From: Monosporascus cannonballus
Taxonomy: Eukaryota; Ascomycota; Sordariomycetes; Xylariales
Length of the DNA: 64,000 bases
Assembly (NCBI GenBank): GCA_004154925.1
Contig: QJNS01000077.1
Coordinates: forward strand, 1 to 64,000
Direction: 5' to 3'
Made by a program: the position numbers and the translations under genes. Below are positions 11,451 to 23,101 of this stretch, one piece after another; position 1 is the stretch's first letter; every line of letters starts with the position of its first letter. The notes under the pieces are model-generated. The model did no database searches and had not been told where the DNA came from. It saw only the letters and a program-made list of their open reading frames with translations.

Positions 11451-14400
11451 CTTGCCTCCATCGTATCTTCACAGCTGGTCTTGAAGGGTGATGGTTGCTG
11501 AGTAGCTGGTATCTCCGCCCTTCTACTGCACGTGGCCTCTAGGTGATGCAGGCATTTACCATCCCCTTCGCATAAGCCTTCGGGCTGAACATTTACATTC
11601 CTATAATATACCTTTTTAAAGGACTCGGATTATACCCTTAGAGAGAGGACCGCCGCAAGGCTAAACTGGAAACGACACCTGGATTTTGGACATCATGGGA
11701 TTTTAATGCATGTAGTAAAGCAGCTGGGCCAGGGCTGCCGGGAACGGGGAGATATGAAAATCATCATGGCTTACGAGGGACGACAATTTTCCTCTTTCTC
11801 CCGCCATCCATTGCTGGTTCAACTATGGCACCGGTCGGTTGACCGGTCAATTTTACGCTATATACCATTTGCATGTGGGAGACAGGAGTTTTGAGGGCCT
11901 TTCAGCGCCATTTTTGGGTGGATGTTCTTTTTGGTAAATGGTTCTGGATAGGTGTGCATATTACCCCTGGGAGAAGAGAGAGAGCCCCAGGGATTTTCAT
12001 AGGGAAGGCACCGCTCGATTGCTTCCCGCCTCTTTACGACTCTTCGTGGACTAAAACCCGAGAGCCAATTAGATAAAAAAGTATCATATGAAATCAAATC
12101 AAGTCAAACACTGATGCGCTTCAAGTTATTGCCTTTGCCTCCATTACATTCGCGCATTTGTGACCGCGTCACTCGCTCCATTGACGCCATTGTGGACCCT
12201 TTGCTACCTACCGAGTTAGGGGTTCTCAGAGCGGGGAGGACCAATTCCTTTCCTTGCCATTCGCTTTTCAGCTCGGTCTGTCTTCGCATAACCTTGGCAA
12301 ACAAACTAACAAGCACGCGATCTATCTTTGACGGACGAATCACGGGCTCCAGATGGGCTTAATCGGAAACTCGACTTGGTTAGGTAGGTAGGTGGAGAGA
12401 TAGGCAATCCCCGTGATCAAGGAGAAAGGAGAGTCACTTTCGGGGCCGTTTTGCGGAAATCTCCCGTACGTCGGCCGCCCGCCCCTCCCTCCACTTGGTG
12501 AAAGAGAATTCCCACACCGAGGCGTGCGAGGGCGCTGGGTCAGGGCCAGACTCTTGCTTGGCGATGCGAGCACAACCAAGGCAAAGCCCAGCTAGGTAAT
12601 AATTAAGCATCCCGGCGACGCCCGGAATCCTAAAGTGGCTGTCGAGCTCAAGTGTTACCCGCATAGTCTCAGTACATGCCTACACCTCGGTAGCTCCCCT
12701 GCAGGGGTTCCGCACATCATTAAGCCAGGCATTCCCGGTTATCCCCCACATTCACATTTACAAGAAACCCCCGCATCGGTCGACGGTTCCTATATCGGAA
12801 GGAAAGGAAAAGAAAAGAAAGCTGAGCTTGGGGCCGCAATGCCGGGGTTTTCAGAATCGCTTCGGATTGTGGTCACCTCGGAAGGCTTACTCGGTGCCAA
12901 GGAAGCTCCTACCAAACCGATTGGAAAAGGCGTAGCGGCATGCCGAAAAGACATTGGAGTAAAAGCCACATGGTTGTCGGTAGACTTGGCTGTATATACC
13001 CATTACCCAGTACAGTTTCTACATCTCGGCTAGCTCAGGGCTTGCGGGGAGGTATGCAATGCGTGTCGCGTGTAGGAACCTTGGAAGGTGAAGCTTTCTC
13101 GGGTTGCCCGATAAGACAACCGATGATCGTCGGTGCCAACCATCGGAGGACCGGGAGGGCGAGAGGAGCACGGATGTCGATCCAAGGAAAAACCTTTTCG
13201 CAACGTTTCAACGAGCACCATCACTACTAGTTCAGCCCAATCTTAACATGGCGAAAGTGCCCGACTTGCGCAGATCCCCCAATGTGTCGTGATGGAATGA
13301 ATTCCTTGCATTGGGGGTTTTTGCCAATTATCTCTCCACATGATTCAAGGGTAGTCCCTTGTATTCTGCTAGCTAGCTAGTTGACCGCCTCGCTCGGTCA
13401 CTTAATGCTCACCGGTCCGGTCCGTCACATATCCTTCGAGAGGCCCCACCAGCCGAAGAAGCTTGAGAATGAAAACCCCCTCTCAGTCATCGTCCGGTTT
13501 TCAATTCAGCACGCATGGAGGCACGGCTAGCTTTTCCCAGGTTAAAACTCAACACGCCATGTTGCAAACCAGGTTTCTATGGCCCACAGCCAAGGTGTGA
13601 CTCAAAAACAGAGGCGGGTCAAACCGTTGAAATTTTTTTCACTTTCTTTTCCTTGTGGGCACGTGTCCTTATCGGCGGCAACTCGAGAGCATCAAGGCGC
13701 CGAGAAAAACTACTCGGCTAATCCTAGAGCCTGCGCGTGCGCTCTGCAGTAGCTTCTTAACTGGCATCACAGGAAAGTCTCTGACGGGTTCCGCGCTTCT
13801 GCGCGACATGCATGACCTTCCTCGCCCCCGGTAACGTCGACGCCACTCACCGCCGGAAATTACTTAAAGTCCTTGAGCAGGGAAATCATACAGGGAGCAT
13901 CGCCATCACTCTCTCAGTGGCTTCCTCCGGGCGGCGATGCCAAAGAGAAGAAGCCCACAATCGCAGTGGCACCCAGATTCTGGCTTTCTATGCCTGTCTG
14001 CGTGTACGGCCGGACGGTTCATCCCGCTTTGGAGGCGCTTAGAAGAGAGTTCGGTCTGGAGCTCCAAGCCCTGGAAAACGCACTACAAGACTGCACCTTA
14101 ACCTGATCAAATTAACTTGCTTGGGTGGCACTTCGGATATACCCTTTTTAAGTGGTCTACTAAGCATATCTAGACCGGCCCCGGCAGCTATAACGAGGCC
14201 CTGAAGTTGGTAAAGATAGAGCCGCGGAAAGGCAGTGACGGTCACTGCGCCCGCATGTGAATGCACATGTTGCGCGGACGCTAGGACAGAGAACTATTTT
14301 CGACGCTCACTGACGGACCGATGGCCGTTATGACAACATGGAATTCGTCACGGAAGAGAATGACTGTTTCCTCGGCGAGTGTCGAATGCGAAACTTAGTC

Positions 14401-15675
14401 AAGACCATTCAACCATGAGGTTGATAGCAAGGGCTGAAACCCTTGGAGCACGCCTCATGCCAACGGGATCGAGTCACTCACGGTACCAACAATTCAGGAC
14501 CTCCGCGTTAGCTTGACTTACATGAAGAGGCCTCCGTCGAGGAACAAATGCGCCTTAAATAGATCAAGTCCGATTCGTTTCAATGATTAGAGACGGTCTA
14601 TTTTAGACCTGAAGTTTGGTAAACTAGGTCTGTATCTTAAGGCCCTTTCCGGTAGCGTTCGGGGGCCACTCTCTGTCTCTATAGCCCATAGCAGGACCTT
14701 GCGCAGGCAAGCTTTTTCTTGTTTCGCATGATCGACATCCAGGCGAGATCTAAACGCAAGGATTGGTTTCCACTCTCTTAAGGGGCCATTGCTGATTACC
14801 CAATCAGAGGCGCATATTCGGAGAAATCGCGCCTAATTTGAAAGCCTGAGAAAACAGTGAACCAATCTGCTTCCTCTCTCCTACTCCAACTCCAACCTCT
14901 AGCCGCTCTAACTTTTTTAAGCCCTTGCAGCCCGCGAGTTGGGCGATTCGCTTCGCAAGCACGATGGCCTCTCGTTTCGTGAACTTCCTCTCAAGCTAAG
15001 ACTCGCACTGCCTCACTTCGCAGCTTCTATGCCATGTTGTTTCCCGGCCGTGGAAAGTCCTGAACGGATGAGAGTCGCTCGATCCTACCGAGTAGAAGGT
15101 TTTTGGGCCGCGTATATCCAGTCGAACTCTAAAAATGTTACCGCGCCATTTTGAGGCCCACCCGTCTTGGCCGTAGTTGTTGGCGGTTCGTTGGACGACG
15201 ATGTCTGCAATTCACGGTCTACAGTAGCGATTGAGATGGCTGTTATTCACGAGCATGGTCTGGACGATAAAGGTCACAAACAATGACCCGAACAAAGCGG
15301 AGACAAAGGTCTTCAAGATGAGGTATGATGCCATAGGTAGGTTGGCTATCGTGTCGTTCCCACGCTGGGCTTTGTTATACAGTCATCTTTGTTCTATCTC
15401 ATTTTGTGCATGATTCCACTCAACAACGAACGAATCTCATTGTCTCTTCGTGACTCTTCTGCTTCTATTCTACTACTTTTACTGTCCTGGGCCGGTTGGT
15501 GGCCGAAATATATTTCCTGTGATCGAATATCCTTTGCCTCAAACAACTATTGACTTCCCTTCTCGAGCTCCGCAACATATCACTACGTTCTTGGACCAAT
15601 ATTTCTACCTTCTCAGTATCTCGTTCCTCCACGGATCTCGTAATACGTCATTCTATCGTTACCAACAGCAATAAC
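11451..15675. other. gene-poor stretch, 4.2 kb
   Basis: It holds the 3' flank of the PRO1-like gene, including a small hairpin (CCGGTC at 11831-11836, GACCGG at 11841-11846, loop GGTT), and a GGTTAGGTAGGTAGGTGG motif near 12,380. A nested hairpin at 13,276-13,317 is listed separately. From about 15,420 the sequence is CT-rich and is the likely promoter and leader of the next plus-strand gene. No open frame here shows a domain or coding bias. Confidence 0.5.
13276..13317. other. nested inverted repeat followed by a T run
   Basis: The outer arms CCCCCAATG (13276-13284) and CATTGGGGG (13309-13317) pair perfectly over 9 bp. Inside lies a second stem, GGAAT (13294-13298) with ATTCC (13301-13305). 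Five T residues follow directly after the outer arm. The layout resembles a structured RNA or a terminator-like hairpin, or the core of a tiny inverted-repeat element. No gene abuts it, so its role is unknown. Confidence 0.6.
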
Positions 15676-16809
15676 ATGCCGCCTATGCGAGGCCCACTAC
15701 GGCTTTTGCTTCTAGCTACCGTACTTGCAACTTCTTCAGCCACATATATTCGGTCCAACCTGGTGTTCGGTAGACAAGATACATGTGGCGGAGTTCAAGG
15801 CCTTTCGCAATGTGCGCAGGCTGGTCTCCCAGATAACTTCTGTTGTAGCAAGGGCACAAACTGCATACCACTAGCAGGCGACACGACGGTATTATGCTGC
15901 CCTGAGGGCAGCACCTGTAACAGCATCAACCCTATCGTCTGCGACCTTAGCCTTCAAGACGCCACCACGAATCCCAGGGCGGCCATCAAGACGACCGTCC
16001 TCGAAGGCAAGCTAAAGGAATGCGGTAGTGGATGTTGCCCCTACGGCTATTCTTGCGAAGATGGCTCGTGTGCCATGAACAAAGATCAGAGTAAAAAGCC
16101 CGACGGAGCAAGCCCTTCATCGACGACGAAGCCAGATGCGTCAACCTCGAGCGAGCCCACCGCGACGGCAACTGAAGGTGGTTCCACGACCGAGGTGCCG
16201 TCAACAGATGAGCCCGAGATTGTAGCTTCCGACAGCTTCCCTACGGCGGCTGTTGCCGGTGGCCTTGTGGGAGGCATCGCCTGCCTCATATGCATAACGG
16301 CTCTGATCATGTTCCTCCGTAATCGACGTAGGCAGGTGGCCAAGAAGCGCCACGACTCGAGTTCGTCTTTCGGCAATATCATCAGCGCCCCCCAGCCCAT
16401 CAACGGCTACATGAACCAACGGCAGGACTTCCTGGCCAAGGCGACGACCTCGAGCGTCGCGACGACGCCCACACAGGCCCAGGAACGCTTCGGGCAGCAC
16501 AGTTCGCCGTGGTCGCAGCCGTACTCGAGACGCGACAGCGAGATGTCCGAATCCTCCCCGCGGAGCCACCACCCCTCGGCCGAGGTCGGCGGTCTCCGGA
16601 GCCTTACCAACACCCGGTACTCGGTCCCGCCGCCCACGACGCCGCGCGACGGGAGGCAGCCCAGCGCCGGGAGCGAGAGCATCAACGTCTTCGCCGACCC
16701 CTCGACGGTCGGCGGTCGCAGGGACACGGCCTACACGACGTGGACGACGATCATGGTCGACGGCCACGTGCCCGGGTTGCCGGACAGCCCGACGCGGCGG
16801 AGGCTGTGA
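15676..16809 (+). CDS. secreted Cys-rich, single-pass membrane protein (sensor-like)
   Basis: Single-exon gene of 377 residues, start ATG preceded by AATAAC. The first 21-22 residues are a signal peptide with a leucine-rich core. Residues 37-132 hold about 16 cysteines, with CC pairs in NFCCSKG, LCCPEGSTC and GCCPYGYSC. Residues about 140-185 are a Ser/Thr/Pro-rich linker, likely O-glycosylated. One membrane helix lies at about 189-214, followed at once by RNRRRQVAKKRH. That stop-transfer charge predicts the N-terminus outside and a 160-residue Ser/Pro-rich tail inside. This layout is shared with fungal wall-stress sensors (Mid2/Wsc type), but the cysteine pattern is not a WSC domain that I recognise. 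The family name and ligand are unknown. The tail coding region is strongly GC-rich. It is convergent with the galactose oxidase gene. Confidence 0.85.
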   Translation: MPPMRGPLRLLLLATVLATSSATYIRSNLVFGRQDTCGGVQGLSQCAQAGLPDNFCCSKGTNCIPLAGDTTVLCCPEGSTCNSINPIVCDLSLQDATTNPRAAIKTTVLEGKLKECGSGCCPYGYSCEDGSCAMNKDQSKKPDGASPSSTTKPDASTSSEPTATATEGGSTTEVPSTDEPEIVASDSFPTAAVAGGLVGGIACLICITALIMFLRNRRRQVAKKRHDSSSSFGNIISAPQPINGYMNQRQDFLAKATTSSVATTPTQAQERFGQHSSPWSQPYSRRDSEMSESSPRSHHPSAEVGGLRSLTNTRYSVPPPTTPRDGRQPSAGSESINVFADPSTVGGRRDTAYTTWTTIMVDGHVPGLPDSPTRRRL

Positions 16810-17474
16810 GCGCGCGGTTCCCCGTCTGCGACTTGCCTTTCTTTTCCTTTGTTCTGTATACCCCGAGCGATGCTTGATAAAGCGGTAATTGGGGGGATCA
16901 TCGGCTTTTCTGATTTAACGTTATGATACCACTGGGAAGAAGCATTGATTGGGTTGGTGTCCGGCGTCCTCTTTTCTTCTAATTTGCATAACTAGCATGG
17001 ACGTAGATAGACCTTTGGGATTCGCCGGCAATTCTGGCTAAAGCTCTTATAGATATAAATGAACAATGACCACCTTCGCATTTTTACATGTGGGCTTTGG
17101 TGATCCTGATTACATGCCTAGTGACCGGATGGTAACTAGTGCCATAAGTTAACATGCTCAGGAAACCGATCGCTATCACTACTACCGCTGTCAACGACAA
17201 AGGGCTCATTAACTAGCAGCTGTTTATGAGCCTGTTCCCAGCGGCTTCGGGGTTTTAATGTTTCAGGGGTCCCGGACGTCCCGATATAAAGAAATATAAA
17301 GGGGTTTCATTTCCTTCAGCAACAGCTAGCCCCCATCTCGTAGTAATGAGCTTTATAAATGATACAAACTAAGCCTCTCGTGTATTAGGTTAATATGCCG
17401 TCTCTCGATCTTAATACCAAACATCTACTCTTTATATGCTCTTCCGTACATCCCTGCACCTTCATAGGACCTCC
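16810..17474. other. convergent intergenic region
   Basis: These 665 bases lie between two genes that point at each other, so they hold both 3' untranslated regions. AT-rich stretches such as ATATAAATG near 17,056 and ATATAAAGAAATATAAAG near 17,284 could serve RNA 3'-end formation. No coding signal is seen. Confidence 0.6.
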
Positions 17475-19785
17475 CTACGGCAAGAGAACCTGGATCGTCT
17501 TCGCGACGCTCGGCACGCCCGCCGCGTTGATGGCGAACAGCATCCAGTGCCCGGGCAGCAGCACCCCCGGGTCGCTCGGCAGCGTCATGGTGTAGGTCGT
17601 GGTCCCCGACGCCGCCGTCGCCGCGAGCGGCACTCGGCGCTGGTCCGTGTTGACGGTGTGCGTGCTGGAGCCGAAGCGCACGAGCGAGAAGCCCGCGACG
17701 GCGCCGTCGGTCTCGGCCGTCAGCCTGGCGCCCGGCCTCAGCGCCGCGGGCGTCACGGACCGGATCACGGGCTGCCGCGCGCGCGTGCCGTCCGCCGCGA
17801 ACAGGTACGGCGGCTGGAACACCTGCGCGTCGAAGTGGTTCTGTGGGCACCCGGTCCCGCACAGCCCGCCACCGCCCGCCAGCACCGTAGCGTCCGGCAG
17901 CAGCAGCGCCACGCTGTGGTAGGTCCGCGGCACGGCGATGGGCGCCAGCGAGGTCCGGCGGCCCGTGGCAGGGTCGAAGAGCTCCGCCGGCAGCGCGGGC
18001 GTCGTGTCGGTGAACGGTACCGCGTACCCCTGTCCGCCGACCACGAGCACCGTGCCGTCGGGCAGCACGACGCCGCTGCCGAACGCCCGCGCGTGCGCCA
18101 TCGCCCCCACCTTCGTCACCGTCGGGTTCGCGTTCACGGCGCCCAGCTGGATCCGGTACGCGTCCCGCGTCGCCCACGAGTCCTGGTAGTTGGGCGACCC
18201 GCCGGCAGCCAGTATGAGCCCCTGAGCGGCATCGTACATCACCGCGATGCCGCACATCGCGTCGGCGGCGTCGCCGCGCGTGCCGGCCGCCCTCGTGGTC
18301 CCGGACCCGCTCACGCCGTACCAGTTCACTGCGGCATCTTGGGTCAGTAATTGTTCTCATTCATCGGGTACAAGGGTGGCCGGGGTTTATGGGACATGTG
18401 TGGGGAGCTATCGACTCCTTAAAGCCCCTATTCGGAAAGTTGATGGTCCCGAAATAGGGGACAAGGGTAACGAATAACTTGAGACATTGCTTACTGTTCC
18501 GGCTGGGCCCCGCGTGGAAGACGGAGTTCTGCTTGTAGGCGAACAGCCAAGCGTGGTTATCGGCGCGGTAGATGCCCTGGGCGTCGCGGGTCAGCATTGG
18601 CGCCGTCTTGCAGCCTGCGACGTTAGTCCAGGCGTCGGCGCTGGGGTCGTAGACCTCGCCGTCCTTCTGGAACCCGCCGCCGCTCCAGGAGCCGCCGATG
18701 GTGAAGACGCGCCCGTCGGCCAGCGTCGTCGACGACTGGTACCCGCGCCCGACGTTCATCTGCGCCGCCGCCACCCAGCTGCCGCTCGTGGGGTCGTAGC
18801 GGCTCGTCCTCTTCTCGTCGTTGCCTCCCGACACGATGAACCGCCCGTCCACGTCGAGCGAGATCCCCGGGCAGAACATGTCGTGCCGCGTGTTCGCGAC
18901 AGACCGCTGGCTCACGGTCTGCGTCGCCGGGTTCCAGTGCACCGTCTGCGTTATCCCCGTGCCGCCGGAGAACAGGTCTGGGCGGTACGCGGACCACAGG
19001 ACGACCTCGCCGGTGCGGGAGAGGGCGGCAGCGGCGGGCACGATGGGGAAGTCGATGGTGGTGGCCCAGCGGCCCTGACTCGTGGGCGGCGGCGTGAATG
19101 ATGCGGCGTCCTGCGACGGGTCGGGGCTGTAGACGTTGAGCTCCGCCATGCTCGTCCATTGGTTGGCGGCGCTCTGGGCTTCGCTCTGGGCCGTGATGCG
19201 GATGTACCTGGCGGTGGCGTTTGAGAAGAAACTCCGCTTCGTCGTTCTGTCGTTCAGAAAGGTGCCGAACACAACCTGAGACCAGCTGTTGCCGTCGTTG
19301 CTCAGGGTGATGGTGTGTTGCCCGATGTTTCCGTTTGAGCCTGATTGACGAGGCTGATACGAAAATCCGTTCAAGACATAACTCTTCTTCACTACAGCTT
19401 TTGTCAATAAACTGCATTATAGAGGGTTACATGAGAGTGGAAAGGAGGTATGAAAGGGGGCTACGCCTTAGGTCTAGAGTGGAAGGGATGTTGGAATCTC
19501 GTAAGATAGGTGATGCTAAACCAGGAAAATCAGACTTACTGTCAACTTGGATATAGTGAGGTAGTGGTGCCACGCTTGGTGAATACTGGGTATGCCAGAT
19601 TGTGGAACTGTTGCATCGAGGACATTCGCTGGCTCGTTGCCAGCCTGGTAGCTATCGGCTGTGACCGTCCATCCTGTCCGAGGGATAGTCCTCGCCCAGG
19701 GGAACGACTGAGCGGAGGCCTTAGCCAAAAGGAGGAAGACCTCAACGCAGACGAGCCCGAACGCCCGAATATTACACAGCATCAT
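17475..19785 (-). CDS. galactose oxidase (copper radical oxidase), frameshifted in exon 1
   Basis: Secreted enzyme oxidising primary alcohols such as C6 of galactose to aldehyde with release of H2O2. Exons: 19785-19540, 19391-18495, 18328-17475; both introns (148 and 166 nt) split an ATG codon as A|TG. Signal peptide about residues 1-25, then an F5/8-type carbohydrate-binding domain, the Kelch propeller, and the C-terminal domain. Ligands and cofactor residues are all present: Cys in FCPG (near 18,870) and Tyr in RGYQSS (near 18,740) for the Cys-Tyr crosslink, stacking Trp in GSWSGG, Tyr-His in TYHS (near 17,919), His in STHTV (near 17,662). One base is missing at about 19,614: after NVLD the frame shifts and would stop at the exon junction. 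Downstream the expected residues NSSTIWHTQYS are read only in the other frame. Exon lengths sum to a multiple of three only with the base restored (665 residues). Sequencing error or a recent pseudogene. Confidence 0.85.
18425..18460. repeat. inverted repeat inside galactose oxidase intron 2
   Basis: Arms CCCCTATTCGG (18425-18435) and CCGAAATAGGGG (18449-18460) are complementary except for one extra base, with a 13-base spacer. They lie mid-intron and could bring the splice sites closer in the transcript, or be a remnant of a small mobile element. No effect is shown. Confidence 0.6.
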
Positions 19786-22700
19786 AGGTGATTAACAATA
19801 CGACATTAAACAGTACTGCCTGTCAACCAGAAACAAACTCTTCGAAGCAAAGACAGAAGCGAGCCGGGCTTCCATGCGGCATCTTATACGCAGAGACCTC
19901 GCCCAGGCAGGGAGAGAGAGAGCCCACGGGCTTTTACAGAGACATACAAAATCACGAGGCAGCAGCCCCGACAACAAGAGCAACACGCAGGTCTAACAGG
20001 AGCGTTCACCGAAATTTCACCCTCGAGAAGCTAGGCGTGCATATGCGCGCGGGGCGCGGCTGGGTCGCGGGCAGTGCTATCGGGAAGCACCAAGAAAGCA
20101 TATCCATGGTTGTGAGTAGCGAGCTGTGACAGCTTGATATGAGAAACTGGTTTTGGAAACATTTAGGCAGATCTCTCGTCAGCGGCCCCGTTGTCTATTG
20201 GTTAAGTGGCAAGCCACAGGCGCTGGGCGGGCTGAATCGCGTGCAGATTCAACAGTCAGCTGAGGTTCGACGAGAAGCTCTGCATCAGCTATTCTGGTGT
20301 ACGCTCTCTCGACCCCTGAAGCTCTGCTATAAAGGCCGTAAACGAGGGCTTCTCATGGCCGATTTTATTAGTAAATACATGAACCGCACGTTCCGGGCCG
20401 GCCTGAGGCTGATTCGAACTGCCAGTGAGCCAAGGACAATAATCGATAAGCTTACCGTCGCAGCGCTTCCGCCATTGCTGTTCTAGATGCGGATTATTGA
20501 GGGGGGCATGTACGGAGGTTGATATACTGGTGCGCTGGCTATTCAGCAGCCGGCTCTGCCTCAGCTTTCCGCATATTTTCGTGAATGCTACAATGCCATT
20601 CTGACAATCCTATGAGTTTATAAACATGTGAGCGGCTTCTCGGGACAGGCGGGTGTGCGGATACGGACCATAGCTTGTAACCTCTGTGGATGGCAAAAAC
20701 CTGTGCAGGTAACACAGACCGGGTGTGTAAGACTCGAGGAAATTCGGTCACTCTGGCTTTCATACGCTCATTAGGTCATAAGAATATAACGCAGGAGGCT
20801 ATTGCGACAAGGGTAATTCAATTTCTCGTGACCTGGGTTGAAAGGTAGATGCAGCTCTTTGATATCTTCTCCTAGGCGGTTACCGGATTGTTCAGATGCC
20901 TCAAGTTTCCGCTCACTAGGTCACGACTTGCTAGTGCAAACGCAGCTAGAGATACCTCCATACCCAAGGCGCTGCATATGCATACTATGGCGTCTGCGAT
21001 CGGTCCTACAATGGTGTTCGGGGCAGGCGAATAGCCTTTGTGTAAGCGCACGCGGTACGTCGTCGAGGCTAGAGATGCAGAATATCAGAGCCTCTAGCAA
21101 GCGACGACCTTAGATTTTGGTTGTAGCCAATGAGGTAGAAGCCGAGCCCTCGTGTGGCCCTGGTCCGCGGCCGTTCCTGTATTATTTACCCCCAAAGCAC
21201 ACCCCGCCCTGCCACCCCACCCACGATCTGACCCCCAATTTGTGGACGGATACGGCCTGAGGCATAAGCCACTTGCAGAGGTGTAGCGATAGTGATGAAG
21301 GAGGGACGGGAGCAGGTGGCGCTCATGGACTTTCCGACCTGTTGTGGCATTTATCGTATTTCCCGACTTCGCTGGGCATATGACGAGAACGTTGTGGCTG
21401 GGCTCTGCGACTCTTCCGCAAATTGCCGAGACTGACATTGATCCTAGAGAGTCAACTCTCCTGCCTCTGAGTCTAGTAGGCAGCCATCTGAGCCAGCCTC
21501 GCCCTTCCACTGCGAATACGGCAGCCGTCTTCATAGTCGGTATCTTCGATCCATCATTTCCCTTTGGATCTCTTCTCCCTCACGCTCTGTATATAAACTG
21601 AAATTGCCAATTCGGACAAACATCTAGCATAATGCAAGATATAAGAAATGTACAGCTGGGAGACGCCCCGTTCGGCGAGGAACTTAGGGAACAAGTCTGG
21701 GACCATGGAGCACAGCCTTGGGGCCAGAGGGTAACAACTGGAAGTACCGTTAAGCGAGTCCATGAGGGGGCCAACTTGGCGTGCGGGATCTTGTAAGTAA
21801 CCCCTAGTAATAATTGATGCCTCAATAGAAATGACAAATCTTGAGGCAATCGTTAGAGCGGGTACAATAAGGGGCTTCGATCCTCCTGCGAAACAACGAT
21901 AGCATCTTGCGTCTCTAAACGGGACAGTAGCCCGGTCCGAAACGAATGGGCTCCCGGTGCTGGGAATGGTCGATAAGCCCATCGCATATTCAACATGATA
22001 TCTAGCGGTTTGGGTTACTCACATAATCCCTCAACCACTGATAAATGGGACCATACCCTCCCCTTCGCGCCATGATCAACAAGAGCCTCGCGCTCAAGCA
22101 GGAACAGCACCGCTGAGGACAACGTAGTGACCAAGGGTTCGCCCCGATTCCTCGCGTGTTCTGTCCGTCGCCGGAGTCCTTGCCACTTGGCAGTCAGTCC
22201 CCCAGGTTACTCGCGGAAGACTCGAGGATCGTTCCCGCTTGGCTGTCTTTGCCGACTGTGGGAGTCGGCCGTAGCTACGCCCAGCAGGCAGGTACGTCAA
22301 GTTAGAGCCGTCCTCCCGAGAAATCTGACTCCCATCGAACCGAATCAAGCTAAGTCAGGGAAGAGCGCAATATGGTAAACGTGATACTCGACGAATAGTG
22401 GATGAAGAACAGGTGATGTATCCGCGAGCCATCAAGGCATAGTCCGTACGTCCCGCCCAGGCCGCTCCCACCATACATAGTTTGCCACTACATATGCGTC
22501 GCATATAAGCTCGCCGTGATCTCGACTAAGCTGTAGACGCAAGCCGAAGACGACCGGGCGTTAACGAGCAATTTCGGGCAGCCTCAGTACCTTGACCTGG
22601 GAGTTAGGGCCGCCCTCGTGGAGAAGTCATAAAAATACGTGTCTTGGTGCTCTTTTAACTCTTCACCGTCGAATTATGGAACATTCCTTGATGGACAGAA

Positions 22701-23101
22701 CTGGACGTAATAGTTGTAGTCGGACGCAGCATCGACGCGGGTACTACAGTAGCGTGTTCTTCCACTGGTGCATGCAGCTACTGATGCCGGATAGATGAGA
22801 CGTGCCGGGAAACATTCCAGTTCAATTTGCCCGTGAAATGACGAGGTTTCGGGAGGCAGGCGATCATGTTCACCTATAAGATCTTAGACGCCTCATCCAA
22901 GACCATTCCCTCAAGATGAGAGCCGCGTAAAATTACACGTCCAATTCTCGTAAAACGCTTCCTATCTCTAATTGACCGGCCCCGTCTCTTAGGAAAGACG
23001 GAAAAGAAGGCCGCCCCTTCCCGGGCCCGGACCCCGAACCGTACACCCCACGACACGCAGCACGCGAGAAAAGGTCCCAAGTCGCCCCTCGAGAGAAAGA
23101 A
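19786..23101. other. gene-poor stretch, 3.3 kb
   Basis: Upstream flank of galactose oxidase and downstream flank of the SHR3 gene. Open frames of 115-146 codons occur but none has a domain, a signal peptide or a homologue I know. Two tRNA-box-like strings (about 20,191-20,275 plus strand; about 20,400-20,480 minus strand) do not fold into a tRNA and are discussed under rejected items. Confidence 0.5.
19881..19888 (-). promoter_or_regulatory. possible TATA box for galactose oxidase
   Basis: TATAAGAT on the minus strand lies about 96-103 bases before the galactose oxidase start codon, a usual spacing for a fungal TATA element. This is motif match and position only. Confidence 0.3.

Noticed and set aside
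17436..18350. 304-codon plus-strand frame opposite galactose oxidase
   Set aside because: It is Arg-rich shadow sequence of a GC-rich exon whose minus-strand translation has all galactose oxidase motifs.
20185..20280. Plus-strand A-box-like TGTCTATTGG and B-box-like GGTTCGA
   Set aside because: The boxes are too far apart and flanking bases do not form acceptor, anticodon or T stems.
20395..20485. tRNA-like string on the minus strand with a GTTCGAATC T-loop and CTTGGCTCAC before it
   Set aside because: It resembles part of a tRNA-Tyr, but the acceptor arms do not pair, the D-arm is not formed and there are extra bases at the T-arm. A covariance-model search would decide.
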